From Lysinibacillus mangiferihumi (lineage in GTDB: Bacteria; Bacillota; Bacilli; Bacillales_A; Planococcaceae), in NCBI RefSeq assembly GCF_003049665.1, contig NZ_PYWM01000005.1:62001-126000 (forward strand): a stretch of 64,000 nt of DNA, written 5' to 3'. The notes under the pieces are model-generated. The model searched no databases and had not been told where the DNA came from. It worked only from the letters and a program-made list of their open reading frames with translations. The position numbers and the translations under genes are program-made. Below, in pieces: positions 9,997 through 17,592 of this stretch; within the stretch, counting starts at the first letter, position 1; each line of letters begins with the position of its first letter.

Positions 9997-10881
9997 ATGA
10001 CGATGACACGTCCGTTACTAATAAATGAAGTTATAAATAATAAGGAACTTTGTGAGGTTTTCTTATGTGCACCTCAAGGAGGAATGCGTAAGTCAAATCG
10101 TACGAATACGTTAACGCTTATTTCAGATAAATCTAAGCTATATGATGATAAAGCTGTTAATGAAATATACCATTACACCGGTATGGGCCAGAATGGTGAT
10201 CAGAAGATGAGCAGGCAAAATTTGACGTTAGCACAATCAAATAGTAATGGAGTAGAAGTTCATTTCTTTGAGGTTTTGAAGAAAAAGGAATATACATACC
10301 GGGGACTAGTAGAACTTGCAGGTGAGCCCTATCAGGAACAGCAGAAGGATAAAGATGGATTGCTGCGACTTGTTTGGGTTTTTCCACTGCGTTTAAAAGA
10401 TAGCAAAGCAAAGCTTATGAAAATACAATCTATACCAAATGTAGTTAATGAACTAGAAGAAGAATTTAGAGCACTTCAGCAAGTTGAAAATTTACCAATA
10501 ACAGATACTGAAAAAGAACGCATGGTCAAAGCACGTATTGGTCAGGGAAAGTTTAAAAAGTTATTAATTGAACGTGAATGCAAATGTGCATTATGCGGTG
10601 TAACCGATCCTCGTGTTTTGATTGCTAGTCATATTAAACCTTGGAGTGTTTCTACAAATGAGGAGCGGCTTGATGAAAATAATGGTTTATTACTATGTCC
10701 TAATCATGATGCATTGTTTGATAAACATTTAATTTCCTTTGATGTACATGGGAAAATAGTTATTTCGCAAACGTTGGATGAAGTTACTCGCCTATTTTTG
10801 AATGTACATGATGAGCTGCGAGTTGAGTTAACTGAAAAGCAGTTGAGTTATATGGTAGGACATTACCAAGAATTAAATTGA
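9997..10881 (+). CDS. HNH endonuclease with YDG/SRA-like N-terminal domain
   Basis: About 294 residues. The N-terminal ~150 residues contain IYHYTGMGQNGDQ, FEVLKKKEYTYRGLVEL and LVWVFPLRLK, a pattern I associate with the SRA/YDG-type reader domains of McrA-like enzymes, which bind methylated or otherwise modified DNA. The C-terminal HNH domain is complete: CALCG, ASHIKPW, NEERLDENNG, LLCPNHD. GGGAGG at 9984-9989 fixes the start at 9997 rather than the earlier in-frame ATG at 9976. Inferred role: cutting DNA that carries foreign modification. It shares the HNH part with the protein at 80-997 but not the reader. Confidence 0.82.
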   Translation: MTMTRPLLINEVINNKELCEVFLCAPQGGMRKSNRTNTLTLISDKSKLYDDKAVNEIYHYTGMGQNGDQKMSRQNLTLAQSNSNGVEVHFFEVLKKKEYTYRGLVELAGEPYQEQQKDKDGLLRLVWVFPLRLKDSKAKLMKIQSIPNVVNELEEEFRALQQVENLPITDTEKERMVKARIGQGKFKKLLIERECKCALCGVTDPRVLIASHIKPWSVSTNEERLDENNGLLLCPNHDALFDKHLISFDVHGKIVISQTLDEVTRLFLNVHDELRVELTEKQLSYMVGHYQELN

Positions 10882-10976
10882 TTTATGAATTATTGTGATG
10901 TGTCGGGTATTGAGGGGCAAAATCTAGTGGTTGTGTGAAAGTAAATCGTGGATATGAATCAATAGGAGTGATTAAA

Positions 10977-11816
10977 ATGACTTTCGGCAAAACAATAAAA
11001 ATGTTTTTGATTGATGGAGACCCAAGTGGAAGATTAACGTGTGAATTATCTAACTGGACGGGGCTGGCGTATAGAATCCCTAGAACTGAAGTGAAAAAAT
11101 GCTCGGATCGCCCTAATTTGAATTCTACTGGTGTGTATATGTTATTTGGTCGAAATGTTGATGATAAAGAGGCTGTATACATAGGGGAAGCAGAGGAAGT
11201 TTATACTCGATTACAAAGCCATTTGCGTGAAAAAGATTTTTGGAATGAAGTGATTGTATTTATAAGTAAAGATGAGAATCTAAATAAAGCTCATATTAAG
11301 TACATTGAAAACAAGTTATATGAAAAAGCTAAAGTCGCCAATCGTTACTTTCTAATGAATGGCAATATCCCTCCCATGCCATCCATTTCTGAAGCAGACC
11401 GTGCAGAGATGGATGAATATATTAGCAATCTTGTAATGATGGTCAATACATTGGGTCATAAATTATTTGAAGAAATCAAAGATAGCTCAGAAGTTAATGC
11501 AGATGAGGTTTTATTTATAAAATCCACTCGTGGTGTGGATGCTAAAGGTATCCAAACACAAGAAGGTTTTGTCGTATTAAAGGGATCTAAAATTGCAAAT
11601 AGCATTGTAAATTCGTATTCAGAGCGTTTATTAGCAAAAAGAAATGATTTATTACATACAGAAAAAGTGAAAGTTGTTAATGATGAATTTGTTGTAATGG
11701 AAGATCTTTTATTTACTAGCCCTTCGGCAGCAGCTGATATTGTAACGGGGCGAAGTGCGAATGGGTTGACTGAATGGAAAGATAGGAATGGAAAAAGTCT
11801 GAAAGATTTAGTTTGA
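10977..11816 (+). CDS. GIY-YIG nuclease-domain protein with C-terminal DUF4357
   Basis: About 279 residues. GVYMLFG followed by AVYIGEAEEVYTRLQSH is the GIY-YIG signature (about residues 50-90). The C-terminal ~100 residues (FVVLKGSKIANS... SPSAAADIVTGRSANGLTEW) match DUF4357, a domain often attached to restriction-type nucleases. The ATG at 10977 follows TAGGAGTG at 10963-10970; the upstream GTG has no ribosome site. Same strand and only 95 bases after the HNH gene, so probably part of the same defence cluster. Whether it cuts DNA has to be inferred from the fold. Confidence 0.82.
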   Translation: MTFGKTIKMFLIDGDPSGRLTCELSNWTGLAYRIPRTEVKKCSDRPNLNSTGVYMLFGRNVDDKEAVYIGEAEEVYTRLQSHLREKDFWNEVIVFISKDENLNKAHIKYIENKLYEKAKVANRYFLMNGNIPPMPSISEADRAEMDEYISNLVMMVNTLGHKLFEEIKDSSEVNADEVLFIKSTRGVDAKGIQTQEGFVVLKGSKIANSIVNSYSERLLAKRNDLLHTEKVKVVNDEFVVMEDLLFTSPSAAADIVTGRSANGLTEWKDRNGKSLKDLV

Positions 11817-11919
11817 TAATTTGATCCAATGGGGGGAATCCTATTAAATAATTATCCCCATACCCACCCTTCCTAAGCTATACTTATACCCAAACCAATC
11901 GAATGGAGCAGGATACTAA

Positions 11920-12492
11920 GTGTTAAAAAATCAAATTGAATCATTAATAAATGAGCAAGCCAATAGTAAATTACTAGATGTAGAAAAGACTTACGCCCAA
12001 AAGCACGAATTGTTAGATGAGGATGCAACGGTAGAAACAATTTCTTTACCATTTGACGTGATTGAACGTTGCCTTAAGGAAACGGAAGAATTACTAGCGG
12101 AAGAAACGGGTTCTTTTCTAACAAAACCTGTGCATTATTTAAAAGAGCATGCGAATGAATTTATGTATGTGACGTCTGAACGTTTGGATGTGATTCGTGT
12201 GGATTCGCTTGCGCTTGAATTTGATGGGGCGTTTGGTGTGTACAGTGCCTTGTTTGGACTGCGATTGCAAAAGAAGTATAGTGCATTTTTGCATTCCTAT
12301 TTTACAGCACATTTGCAACATGAGCAGATGACCTATAGTGCGGTATTTTCTGGGGAAGATGGGCTTTGGGAAGTGAATCTTGCGTTAGATGCGCTGGATG
12401 GATTTAGTGAGCAGCAGCCGTTTGATGAAGTGTTAGCACAATTATATTGTCTTGTTTTTGGGCTTCTTGAAGAACTTGAGGCGAGCGTATAG
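11920..12492 (+). CDS. Conserved hypothetical protein
   Basis: 190 residues, GTG start, acidic and soluble, with no signal peptide or membrane segment. It resembles a Bacillales family sometimes labelled branched-chain amino acid aminotransferase, but the length is far too short for that enzyme and no PLP-binding lysine motif is visible, so I do not use that name. The C-terminal part (GEDGLWEVNLALD... FGLLEELE) looks like a small alpha/beta fold. It is followed by its own terminator and seems unrelated to the neighbours. Confidence 0.6.
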   Translation: MLKNQIESLINEQANSKLLDVEKTYAQKHELLDEDATVETISLPFDVIERCLKETEELLAEETGSFLTKPVHYLKEHANEFMYVTSERLDVIRVDSLALEFDGAFGVYSALFGLRLQKKYSAFLHSYFTAHLQHEQMTYSAVFSGEDGLWEVNLALDALDGFSEQQPFDEVLAQLYCLVFGLLEELEASV

Positions 12493-12510
12493 TCAGTGAC
12501 TTTTTCATTG

Positions 12511-12552
12511 TGTCCAACATGGTCTAATAAAGACTTCGTTGGACATTTTTAA
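12511..12552 (+). terminator. Rho-independent terminator
   Basis: TGTCCAAC and GTTGGACA form the outer stem, with GTCT/AGAC inside, followed by TTTTTAATCTTTTC. It ends the hypothetical gene. The rest of 12553-12791 is AT-rich leader without a visible gene. Confidence 0.85.
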
Positions 12553-12791
12553 TCTTTTCAATCCTTATTTTCAATTTAACCCTTATACTAATTTGAGAAT
12601 AATGGAAGTAAATAAATCATACCATTCTAAACAACCATTCGAAAAAGGGGGATTTTCGCAAAAAAATGGTAAGTCTGTAATACAAGAATAGACAATTAAT
12701 TAAAAATAATTAGAAAAAAATAAAAAAATATAGTATGATTGGTATCAAGAATTTTCCTTAAAAAGAGTGAGGTTTTTCTTTAAATTTTAAA

Positions 12792-12809
12792 AAACTAAAC
12801 GGTCAGTTT
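12792..12809. promoter_or_regulatory. Putative TetR-type operator upstream of the MFS gene
   Basis: AAACTAAACGGTCAGTTT is an imperfect palindrome (AAACT/AGTTT arms). It sits just before the RBS of the MFS gene. A related element, sharing AAACGG and TCAGTTTT, occurs at 14145-14163 before the TetR gene. Autoregulated exporter/TetR pairs commonly use this kind of site; binding is inferred. Confidence 0.6.
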
Positions 12810-12829
12810 TTATAGGGGGTGAATTTTAA

Positions 12830-14134
12830 TTGGTTCGAGTATTGTTTGAAAAGGTTAAAATGTCAAAGTCATTTTTCAGCATGAATAGATCATTTATTTT
12901 ATTTGGTGTGGCAGCTCTTTTTCTTTATTTAACGAATCAGTTCTATATGCTTGGTCAAATAAATAAGTTGCTTGAGATTACGAATTCAACAGTTCTGTTA
13001 GCTAGTGTATTAATGGTTATGGTCATACCAAGATTAGTAATACTGCCTTTAGCGGGAATTTTAACAGATAAATATAACGAAAAAACTCTCATGTTATTTG
13101 GATTTATAGGACTGACAATATTGTTAGGGGCAATGGGAATTATTGAACAGATGGATCTCCTGTCGTTAAAAGTATTAATGATATTTGCAGGTGTTTTTGG
13201 AGGAATCAGTGCCGTTATTTTACCTTCGACATTTTCTATTATTCCTAAAGTGGTTAATCAAAACAATCTACCAAAAGCTAATGCTGCAATTCAATTAATT
13301 AACCAGTTAACAATTTTTATAGGGCCTGCAATTGCTGGTATATTATTAGGTATTATAAAACTAAAATACTACTATATCGTCTTAAGTTTCATGATGTTTT
13401 TATCAGTAATATTAATCTACTTTTGCAAATTTACAAAGTTGGACAATGGAAGTGAAAACTTTGAACAACTAGAGAAACAGGCACAGCGTAATAAAGGTAT
13501 TAAAGGTTACAAGGTTATTTTTAGTACCCCTATGTTGTTATTATTATTATTGTTTACGGCCGTATTAAACTTAGGTGTTGCAGGTCCACAACAAATAGGT
13601 CTACCTATATTGATTGATAAAGAATTAAAACTAGGAACTAAAGAATTGGGGTACTTATTGTCAGTTTTAGGGCTGGGTTCTATTGTAGGATCAGCGCTAA
13701 TTGGTTTTTTCAGTAAAAGAGTGAATTTATTATTTTCATTATCCGTATTAGGTATTTTTTTTAGTTTTTTGTGGACTTTTATTGTAAGACCAGAACATTT
13801 TATAATAATTTGCGTATTGTTAGCTTTGTCAGGGGTAGCAATAGGCAGTATCAATGTTCTTTTTATTACCTTGCTTCAACTCCATAGCCCACAGGAGATT
13901 TTAGGGAAAGTAATGAGTATCCAATTAATGGGGTCGGTTGGATTACAACCTTTGTCCTTTCTTATCACGGGGATAGTAATAGACAATTATAGCTTACAAA
14001 CTACATTTTTATTAGGTGGATGTAGTATTTTTATTATATCTATCATTTTATTTCTAATGTTTATGAAAGGTAAAAAAAGAAATAAAAAGGAAAAAGAGGG
14101 AAAATCGTTGACTAATTTTTCTGAACAATGTTAA
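12830..14134 (+). CDS. MFS-family exporter of the peptide cluster
   Basis: 434 residues with about 12 hydrophobic segments and a basic cytoplasmic tail (KGKKRNKKEKEGK), typical of a major facilitator drug or peptide exporter. The loop after the second helix (DKYNEKTLM) fits the MFS motif A region. The TTG at 12830 follows AGGGGGTG at the right distance; an ATG at 12860 is the alternative. It lies directly before the TetR gene, two precursor peptides and modification enzymes. The likely job is export of, or self-protection against, the cluster product; substrate cannot be read from sequence. Confidence 0.8.
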   Translation: MVRVLFEKVKMSKSFFSMNRSFILFGVAALFLYLTNQFYMLGQINKLLEITNSTVLLASVLMVMVIPRLVILPLAGILTDKYNEKTLMLFGFIGLTILLGAMGIIEQMDLLSLKVLMIFAGVFGGISAVILPSTFSIIPKVVNQNNLPKANAAIQLINQLTIFIGPAIAGILLGIIKLKYYYIVLSFMMFLSVILIYFCKFTKLDNGSENFEQLEKQAQRNKGIKGYKVIFSTPMLLLLLLFTAVLNLGVAGPQQIGLPILIDKELKLGTKELGYLLSVLGLGSIVGSALIGFFSKRVNLLFSLSVLGIFFSFLWTFIVRPEHFIIICVLLALSGVAIGSINVLFITLLQLHSPQEILGKVMSIQLMGSVGLQPLSFLITGIVIDNYSLQTTFLLGGCSIFIISIILFLMFMKGKKRNKKEKEGKSLTNFSEQC

Positions 14135-14144
14135 AATTTTTATA

Positions 14145-14163
14145 GAAACGGAATAGTCAGTTT
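14145..14163. promoter_or_regulatory. Second putative TetR operator
   Basis: GAAACGGAATAGTCAGTTT lies between the MFS gene and the TetR gene. On the reverse strand it starts AAACTGAC like the first operator. The spacing inside the site differs by about one base, so the exact consensus is uncertain. Confidence 0.45.
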
Positions 14164-14193
14164 TATTTATTGAATAGCTTAAGGGAGTTTCAT

Positions 14194-14799
14194 ATGCCTA
14201 AATTATCAGAGGATAAAAAAATAGAAAGAAAAAAGAAGATTTTAACTGCGGCACTTAATGAATTTTCCGAAAAAGGATATTCTGCAACGTCTGTAGATGA
14301 CATTATTAATAATGCCAACATTAGTAAGGGATTAATATATACGTATTTTAAAAGCAAAGAGGAAATCTTCTTGCAACTAGCTGAGTATTGGGAAGAAATG
14401 ACCGATCAACGAACAGTACTAAATTTTGAATTCCCTAAAGGATTTACTTTAACGGAAAAATTAATTACTGTTTGGGATGGAATTGTGGACACTTGGACTT
14501 TAGAAAATTTACAATTTGCACGCATACAATTTGAATTTTGGTTTGAGTCTTCCAAAATACCACAATTAAAAGAAATAATGAAGAAAAAATCCAATACTAG
14601 CTTCCAAATTATTGAAAAAATCATTGTAGAGCATAGCCCATCAATAGATAGAAATTTGCTTCAAGCATTTGTTAGATTATGGTGGTCACAGGTAGACGGC
14701 TTAGTAATTTATTATGTAAGTCATTCAAAGTTACCTGACCCTAAGGAAATGGAAAATATAAGAAGGTTAATTAAAAAGATGTGTGAAATCCTAGAATAA
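14194..14799 (+). CDS. TetR/AcrR-family transcriptional regulator
   Basis: About 201 residues. The N-terminal HTH is clear: ILTAALNEFSEKGYSATSVDD then ISKGLIYTYFKSKEE. The C-terminal ligand-binding domain is helical and tryptophan-rich. AAGGGAG at 14181-14187 supports the ATG at 14194. It sits between the exporter and the precursor peptides, all on one strand, with related palindromes before both the exporter and itself, so it probably represses the cluster until a ligand, perhaps the product or a lipid, is sensed. Confidence 0.85.
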   Translation: MPKLSEDKKIERKKKILTAALNEFSEKGYSATSVDDIINNANISKGLIYTYFKSKEEIFLQLAEYWEEMTDQRTVLNFEFPKGFTLTEKLITVWDGIVDTWTLENLQFARIQFEFWFESSKIPQLKEIMKKKSNTSFQIIEKIIVEHSPSIDRNLLQAFVRLWWSQVDGLVIYYVSHSKLPDPKEMENIRRLIKKMCEILE

Positions 14800-14827
14800 T
14801 TTAAATTATTTAAAGGAGGTGATACAT

Positions 14828-14929
14828 ATGAAAAAGCAAACAAAAAATCAGCCAAAGCCACTTACAGTTGAAGAGTTGATTAAGCTAGAGGCAGATCGTA
14901 ATGTAATTCGCTGTGTTATCCGCTGCTAG
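14828..14929 (+). CDS. Candidate RiPP precursor peptide 1 (33 aa)
   Basis: A short gene behind a near-perfect RBS (AAAGGAGGTGAT at 14812-14823). The peptide starts MKKQTKNQPKPLTVEELIKL and ends ADRNVIRCVIRC, stop TAG at 14927-14929. The first ~24 residues look like a charged, helical leader (LTVEELIKLEADR), and the last eight are a perfect VIRC-VIRC repeat, a likely core. The next gene is an almost identical copy, and arginase-like, acyltransferase-like, SAM-fold and protease genes follow, so I call it a ribosomal peptide precursor. No match to a named RiPP class is recognised. Confidence 0.82.
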   Translation: MKKQTKNQPKPLTVEELIKLEADRNVIRCVIRC

Positions 14930-14965
14930 TGAACATTGAATTATTTACTCAAGGAGGTGATACAT

Positions 14966-15067
14966 ATGAAAAAACAAACAAGTAATCAGCCAAAACCACT
15001 TACAGTTGAAGAATTAATTAAGCTAGAGGCAGATCGCAATGTAATTCGTTGTGTTATCCGCTGCTAA
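14966..15067 (+). CDS. Candidate RiPP precursor peptide 2 (33 aa)
   Basis: A second copy 138 bases downstream of the first, with the same RBS (AAGGAGGTGAT). It starts MKKQTSNQPKPLTVEELIKL and also ends NVIRCVIRC, stop TAA. Compared with copy 1, six sense codons differ silently and only codon 6 changes amino acid (Lys to Ser); the last 27 residues are identical. That pattern implies selection on the peptide, not a chance open frame or a very recent copy. It is followed by a hairpin and the maturation genes. Confidence 0.82.
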   Translation: MKKQTSNQPKPLTVEELIKLEADRNVIRCVIRC

Positions 15068-15074
15068 TAGCTAT

Positions 15075-15104
15075 AGACAGAAGGAGTTGCCGCTCTTTCT
15101 GTCT
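15075..15104 (+). terminator. Hairpin between precursor and maturation genes (attenuator)
   Basis: AGACAGAAGGAG pairs with CTCTTTCTGTCT over 12 positions (one G-U pair) around TTGCCG. The following GTCTTAATAT is a poor T-tract. I infer partial termination or mRNA-end protection, which would make precursor mRNA more abundant than enzyme mRNA, as is common in peptide clusters. Confidence 0.65.
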
Positions 15105-15127
15105 GTCTTAATATATGGGGTGATAGT

Positions 15128-15682
15128 TTGTTTTTTACAGATGTATTCTATTTTTTATTATACATTATTTTAATGATAATAATTCATGAATTTGGTCATG
15201 TAATTGCAATGTTATTAATAGGTGGTAAAATTAAAGGCTTTGAATTTTCTTTTTCATCTGTGAAAGGAAAATTTCAATACCCGAAAAAAATGAATATCCC
15301 CAAATTTCTATTTTTTACTTTAAACGGAGTACTATTTCAATTATTAGTCTCTTTGATTGTCATTATTACATGGAAAAGTACATCCTTAAGTATCTTTTCT
15401 ATTTTTTATCTATGTGTTATTGCTATAAATTTTGTTCCTTTATCAATCACAGACGGTTCTTTTGTTTATAAAATGTACCCTGCGCTAAAGTTGAAAGTAT
15501 TGCTATGGTCAATTGCAATATTACTGATTATTATATCATCAATTGGCATTGTCGTTTTATGGGAAAGTAGTTTTTATTTTAAATGGATAATGATTATTGT
15601 TTATTTACTACTTCTTACGATGACTTTAAGAAGAATAGGATATTTATATTTGGAGGATAAGAAAATTGACCATCACATATGA
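15128..15682 (+). CDS. M50-family membrane metalloprotease (candidate leader peptidase)
   Basis: 184 residues with about five or six hydrophobic helices. HEFGH at residues 20-24 in the first helix is the zinc-binding HExxH of site-2 proteases, and NFVPLSITDG at 101-110 matches the M50 NxxPxxxxDG third-ligand motif. No PDZ domain; the small size resembles YydH-type M50 proteases of peptide clusters. A TTG at 15128 follows GGGGTGAT. Its end overlaps the next gene by 17 nt. Likely role: cutting the leader from the modified peptide at or in the membrane. An alternative is regulated proteolysis of a membrane signal protein, but no such partner is present. Confidence 0.82.
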   Translation: MFFTDVFYFLLYIILMIIIHEFGHVIAMLLIGGKIKGFEFSFSSVKGKFQYPKKMNIPKFLFFTLNGVLFQLLVSLIVIITWKSTSLSIFSIFYLCVIAINFVPLSITDGSFVYKMYPALKLKVLLWSIAILLIIISSIGIVVLWESSFYFKWIMIIVYLLLLTMTLRRIGYLYLEDKKIDHHI

Positions 15683-16709
15683 AATCATATCAAAAGATGA
15701 TGAAAAAATAGTATTAAAAGATATCGAAAAGAATGCATTTTATAAGATTGAAAATACAACACCATTTAACATAAATGTTAGTCCATTTTTAAAAGAAGTA
15801 AAACCTATCTTTAACTATATTTTTCTAGATGAAGTACCAGATGTGTTGTTATTTGGAGTTCCTTTTAATCAAGGAAGTCGCGCTCCACAATCCCAAGTTA
15901 ATCAATTTCCTCAATTGTTAAGAGAAGCCTCTTTAAAACTGACACAGTTTAATCACTATCCTATATCAAAACCTTTAAACTTTTACGAATTAGATACCCA
16001 ACAAAAAATAGATTGTGGAAGGGTTTTAGATTTAGGAGATGTTAAAAGTTTCGATAATCATAGTGAGCGGGTTGCCATTCAGAAAGTTTCTAGTTACTGT
16101 GTAAACTCAACATTACCTTTTATATGTATAGGAGGCGATCATTCTTATACATATGATATTATTTCTTCATTCTCTAAAATGGACAAAAAGATTGCCATAT
16201 GGGTAGTTGATGCACACAATGATTTATTTGGTAATCCAGAAAATTTAGATCATGGGAATGTTTTTTTTCATATTGCACAATTGCCGTTTGTTGAAGCCAT
16301 TGTTCAAATTGGAGGAAGGGGATTCAGAACAGATAGTCAGTTAGTTCAACATCCAAAAGTAGTTCAAATAACTAAACAACAAGCATCAAAGGAAAAAATA
16401 ACTGAACTATTAGAGAAGTATAGTCACTTAGACGGCTATTTATCGATTGATATGGACGCTTTAGATCCTATTTATTTCCCATATGTCGATTTTAGAGTCC
16501 CTAACGGTTTTAATAATAATGAGTTACTAGAGATAATCAATTTAATTTTTAATTTCTCAAATATAAAAGCGGTTGATATTGTTGAAGGATCAGTTGGAGG
16601 TAATAGTAGTGGTGGTGACTATGACATACCATTACATATATTAATAAGGATTTTAAATAATTTGTTTGTTCATAAAGGAGTGAAAAAGATAAATGGAATC
16701 ATCCAATAA
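15666..16709 (+). CDS. Arginase-family ureohydrolase (candidate peptide arginase)
   Basis: 347 residues, ureohydrolase fold. All expected manganese ligands are present: GGDH with His159, DAHND with Asp182, His184 and Asp186, and SIDMD with Asp262 and Asp264. Free-arginase and agmatinase are ~300 residues; here ~55 extra N-terminal residues (VLKDIEKNAFYKIEN...) precede the fold and could bind the precursor. Family knowledge: OspR and related RiPP arginases turn peptide Arg into ornithine. The two precursor cores each hold two Arg next to Cys, so I infer that reaction. TTG start at 15666 behind GGAGG (15652-15656), overlapping the protease gene; the next gene overlaps by 17 nt. A metabolic arginase or agmatinase is the alternative. 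Confidence 0.82.
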   Translation: MTITYEIISKDDEKIVLKDIEKNAFYKIENTTPFNINVSPFLKEVKPIFNYIFLDEVPDVLLFGVPFNQGSRAPQSQVNQFPQLLREASLKLTQFNHYPISKPLNFYELDTQQKIDCGRVLDLGDVKSFDNHSERVAIQKVSSYCVNSTLPFICIGGDHSYTYDIISSFSKMDKKIAIWVVDAHNDLFGNPENLDHGNVFFHIAQLPFVEAIVQIGGRGFRTDSQLVQHPKVVQITKQQASKEKITELLEKYSHLDGYLSIDMDALDPIYFPYVDFRVPNGFNNNELLEIINLIFNFSNIKAVDIVEGSVGGNSSGGDYDIPLHILIRILNNLFVHKGVKKINGIIQ

Positions 16710-17592
16710 ATTACAATTTGATTATTTAATGGCTTTCTCTAATATGATAAAAGAACTAAGATATTTTGGGAATTATTCACCGGTAAATGTCTTCAACCAG
16801 TATTCTGAGTATATAGCAATTTGTGATCAATATAGAGTAAATAATAATTTTCATAATGGTTTTAAAAGGATTGAGGGATTCAGTATTGAAAAACTTCAAC
16901 AATTATATGCTGAAAAGGGTTTTGCCATAATCGGTATGCATTATGGTGCATATAGACCCGTACAATATAGAATTACTGATGAATTAATTAAAGTCCATCC
17001 TGATAAAAAAATTTTATTAGTAGTTGATGAAGAATCTTATAATAGTGAAAGTGCTTCGATAGAAGTAGTAAAAACATATAATAGACAAAATGTTGAAATG
17101 GTGATTGCAGAAAAGTCCACTTCCGCATTAAAAATAGTACGTCATTTAAAAGATGGTGGTGTAGTATTCCTTTATTTAGATGGAATGACTGGGTATGGGG
17201 AAGATAAGTACCCTATTCAATTACCATTTATTAGTTCAGAAATTAAAATTAGAAGTGGTCTTTTTAGATTGTTAGAAAAAGTAAAGGTTCCAGTGATAGG
17301 GGTTATTACGCCTGAAATAGATAAAATTCTAATTTCACTTCCAATTAAAACGAATAGTGTTAGCGCAACTGCATCGAATGTATTAAGTTTTTTTAGACCA
17401 ACGATATTAAAGGATCCATCTCTTTGGAGATTATGGTATAGGCATCATATGTTTAGCGAAAATTATCCTAATGTTTTAGACTACTCAAATGAAAATAAGG
17501 ATCACGAAGATTGGATTTGTGAAGATATTTCTCCAACTTTAGTCTTGAATAAAGAAACAGGTGATATTTATCAAAAAGTGGGAAATAATTGA
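16693..17592 (+). CDS. LpxL-like (lysophospholipid-type) acyltransferase
   Basis: 299 residues. The segment IIGMHYGAYRP (His83) corresponds in position to the HX4(D/E) box of the lipid A acyltransferase family, and FLYLDGMTG..., LPFISSEIKIRSGLFRLLEK, KVPVIGVIT follow the same family's order (DQ.G, vPFFG.., G.a.LA, apvvP). At the usual acidic position there is Arg88, so the active site may be modified. The family is rare in Gram-positives without lipid A. Context suggests acylation of a peptide side chain such as ornithine; this is inference. The AAAGGAGTG RBS lies inside the arginase gene, giving a 17-nt overlap. Confidence 0.6.
   Translation: MESSNKLQFDYLMAFSNMIKELRYFGNYSPVNVFNQYSEYIAICDQYRVNNNFHNGFKRIEGFSIEKLQQLYAEKGFAIIGMHYGAYRPVQYRITDELIKVHPDKKILLVVDEESYNSESASIEVVKTYNRQNVEMVIAEKSTSALKIVRHLKDGGVVFLYLDGMTGYGEDKYPIQLPFISSEIKIRSGLFRLLEKVKVPVIGVITPEIDKILISLPIKTNSVSATASNVLSFFRPTILKDPSLWRLWYRHHMFSENYPNVLDYSNENKDHEDWICEDISPTLVLNKETGDIYQKVGNN

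Larger units (their letters stand above)
14811..15067 (+). repeat. Tandem duplication of the precursor gene
   Basis: Two units of about 119 bases, each comprising ribosome site and coding sequence, repeat with a 138-base period (start codons 14828 and 14966). The spacer between them, GTGAACATTGAATTATTTACT, is unique to the first unit. Confidence 0.9.

Noticed and set aside
11920..12492. Branched-chain aminotransferase
   Set aside because: Far too short and no PLP-lysine motif is visible.
14828..15067. Toxin-antitoxin or type I hydrophobic toxin peptides
   Set aside because: The peptides are charged and not membrane-spanning, are tandem copies, and are followed by modifying enzymes rather than an antisense RNA.
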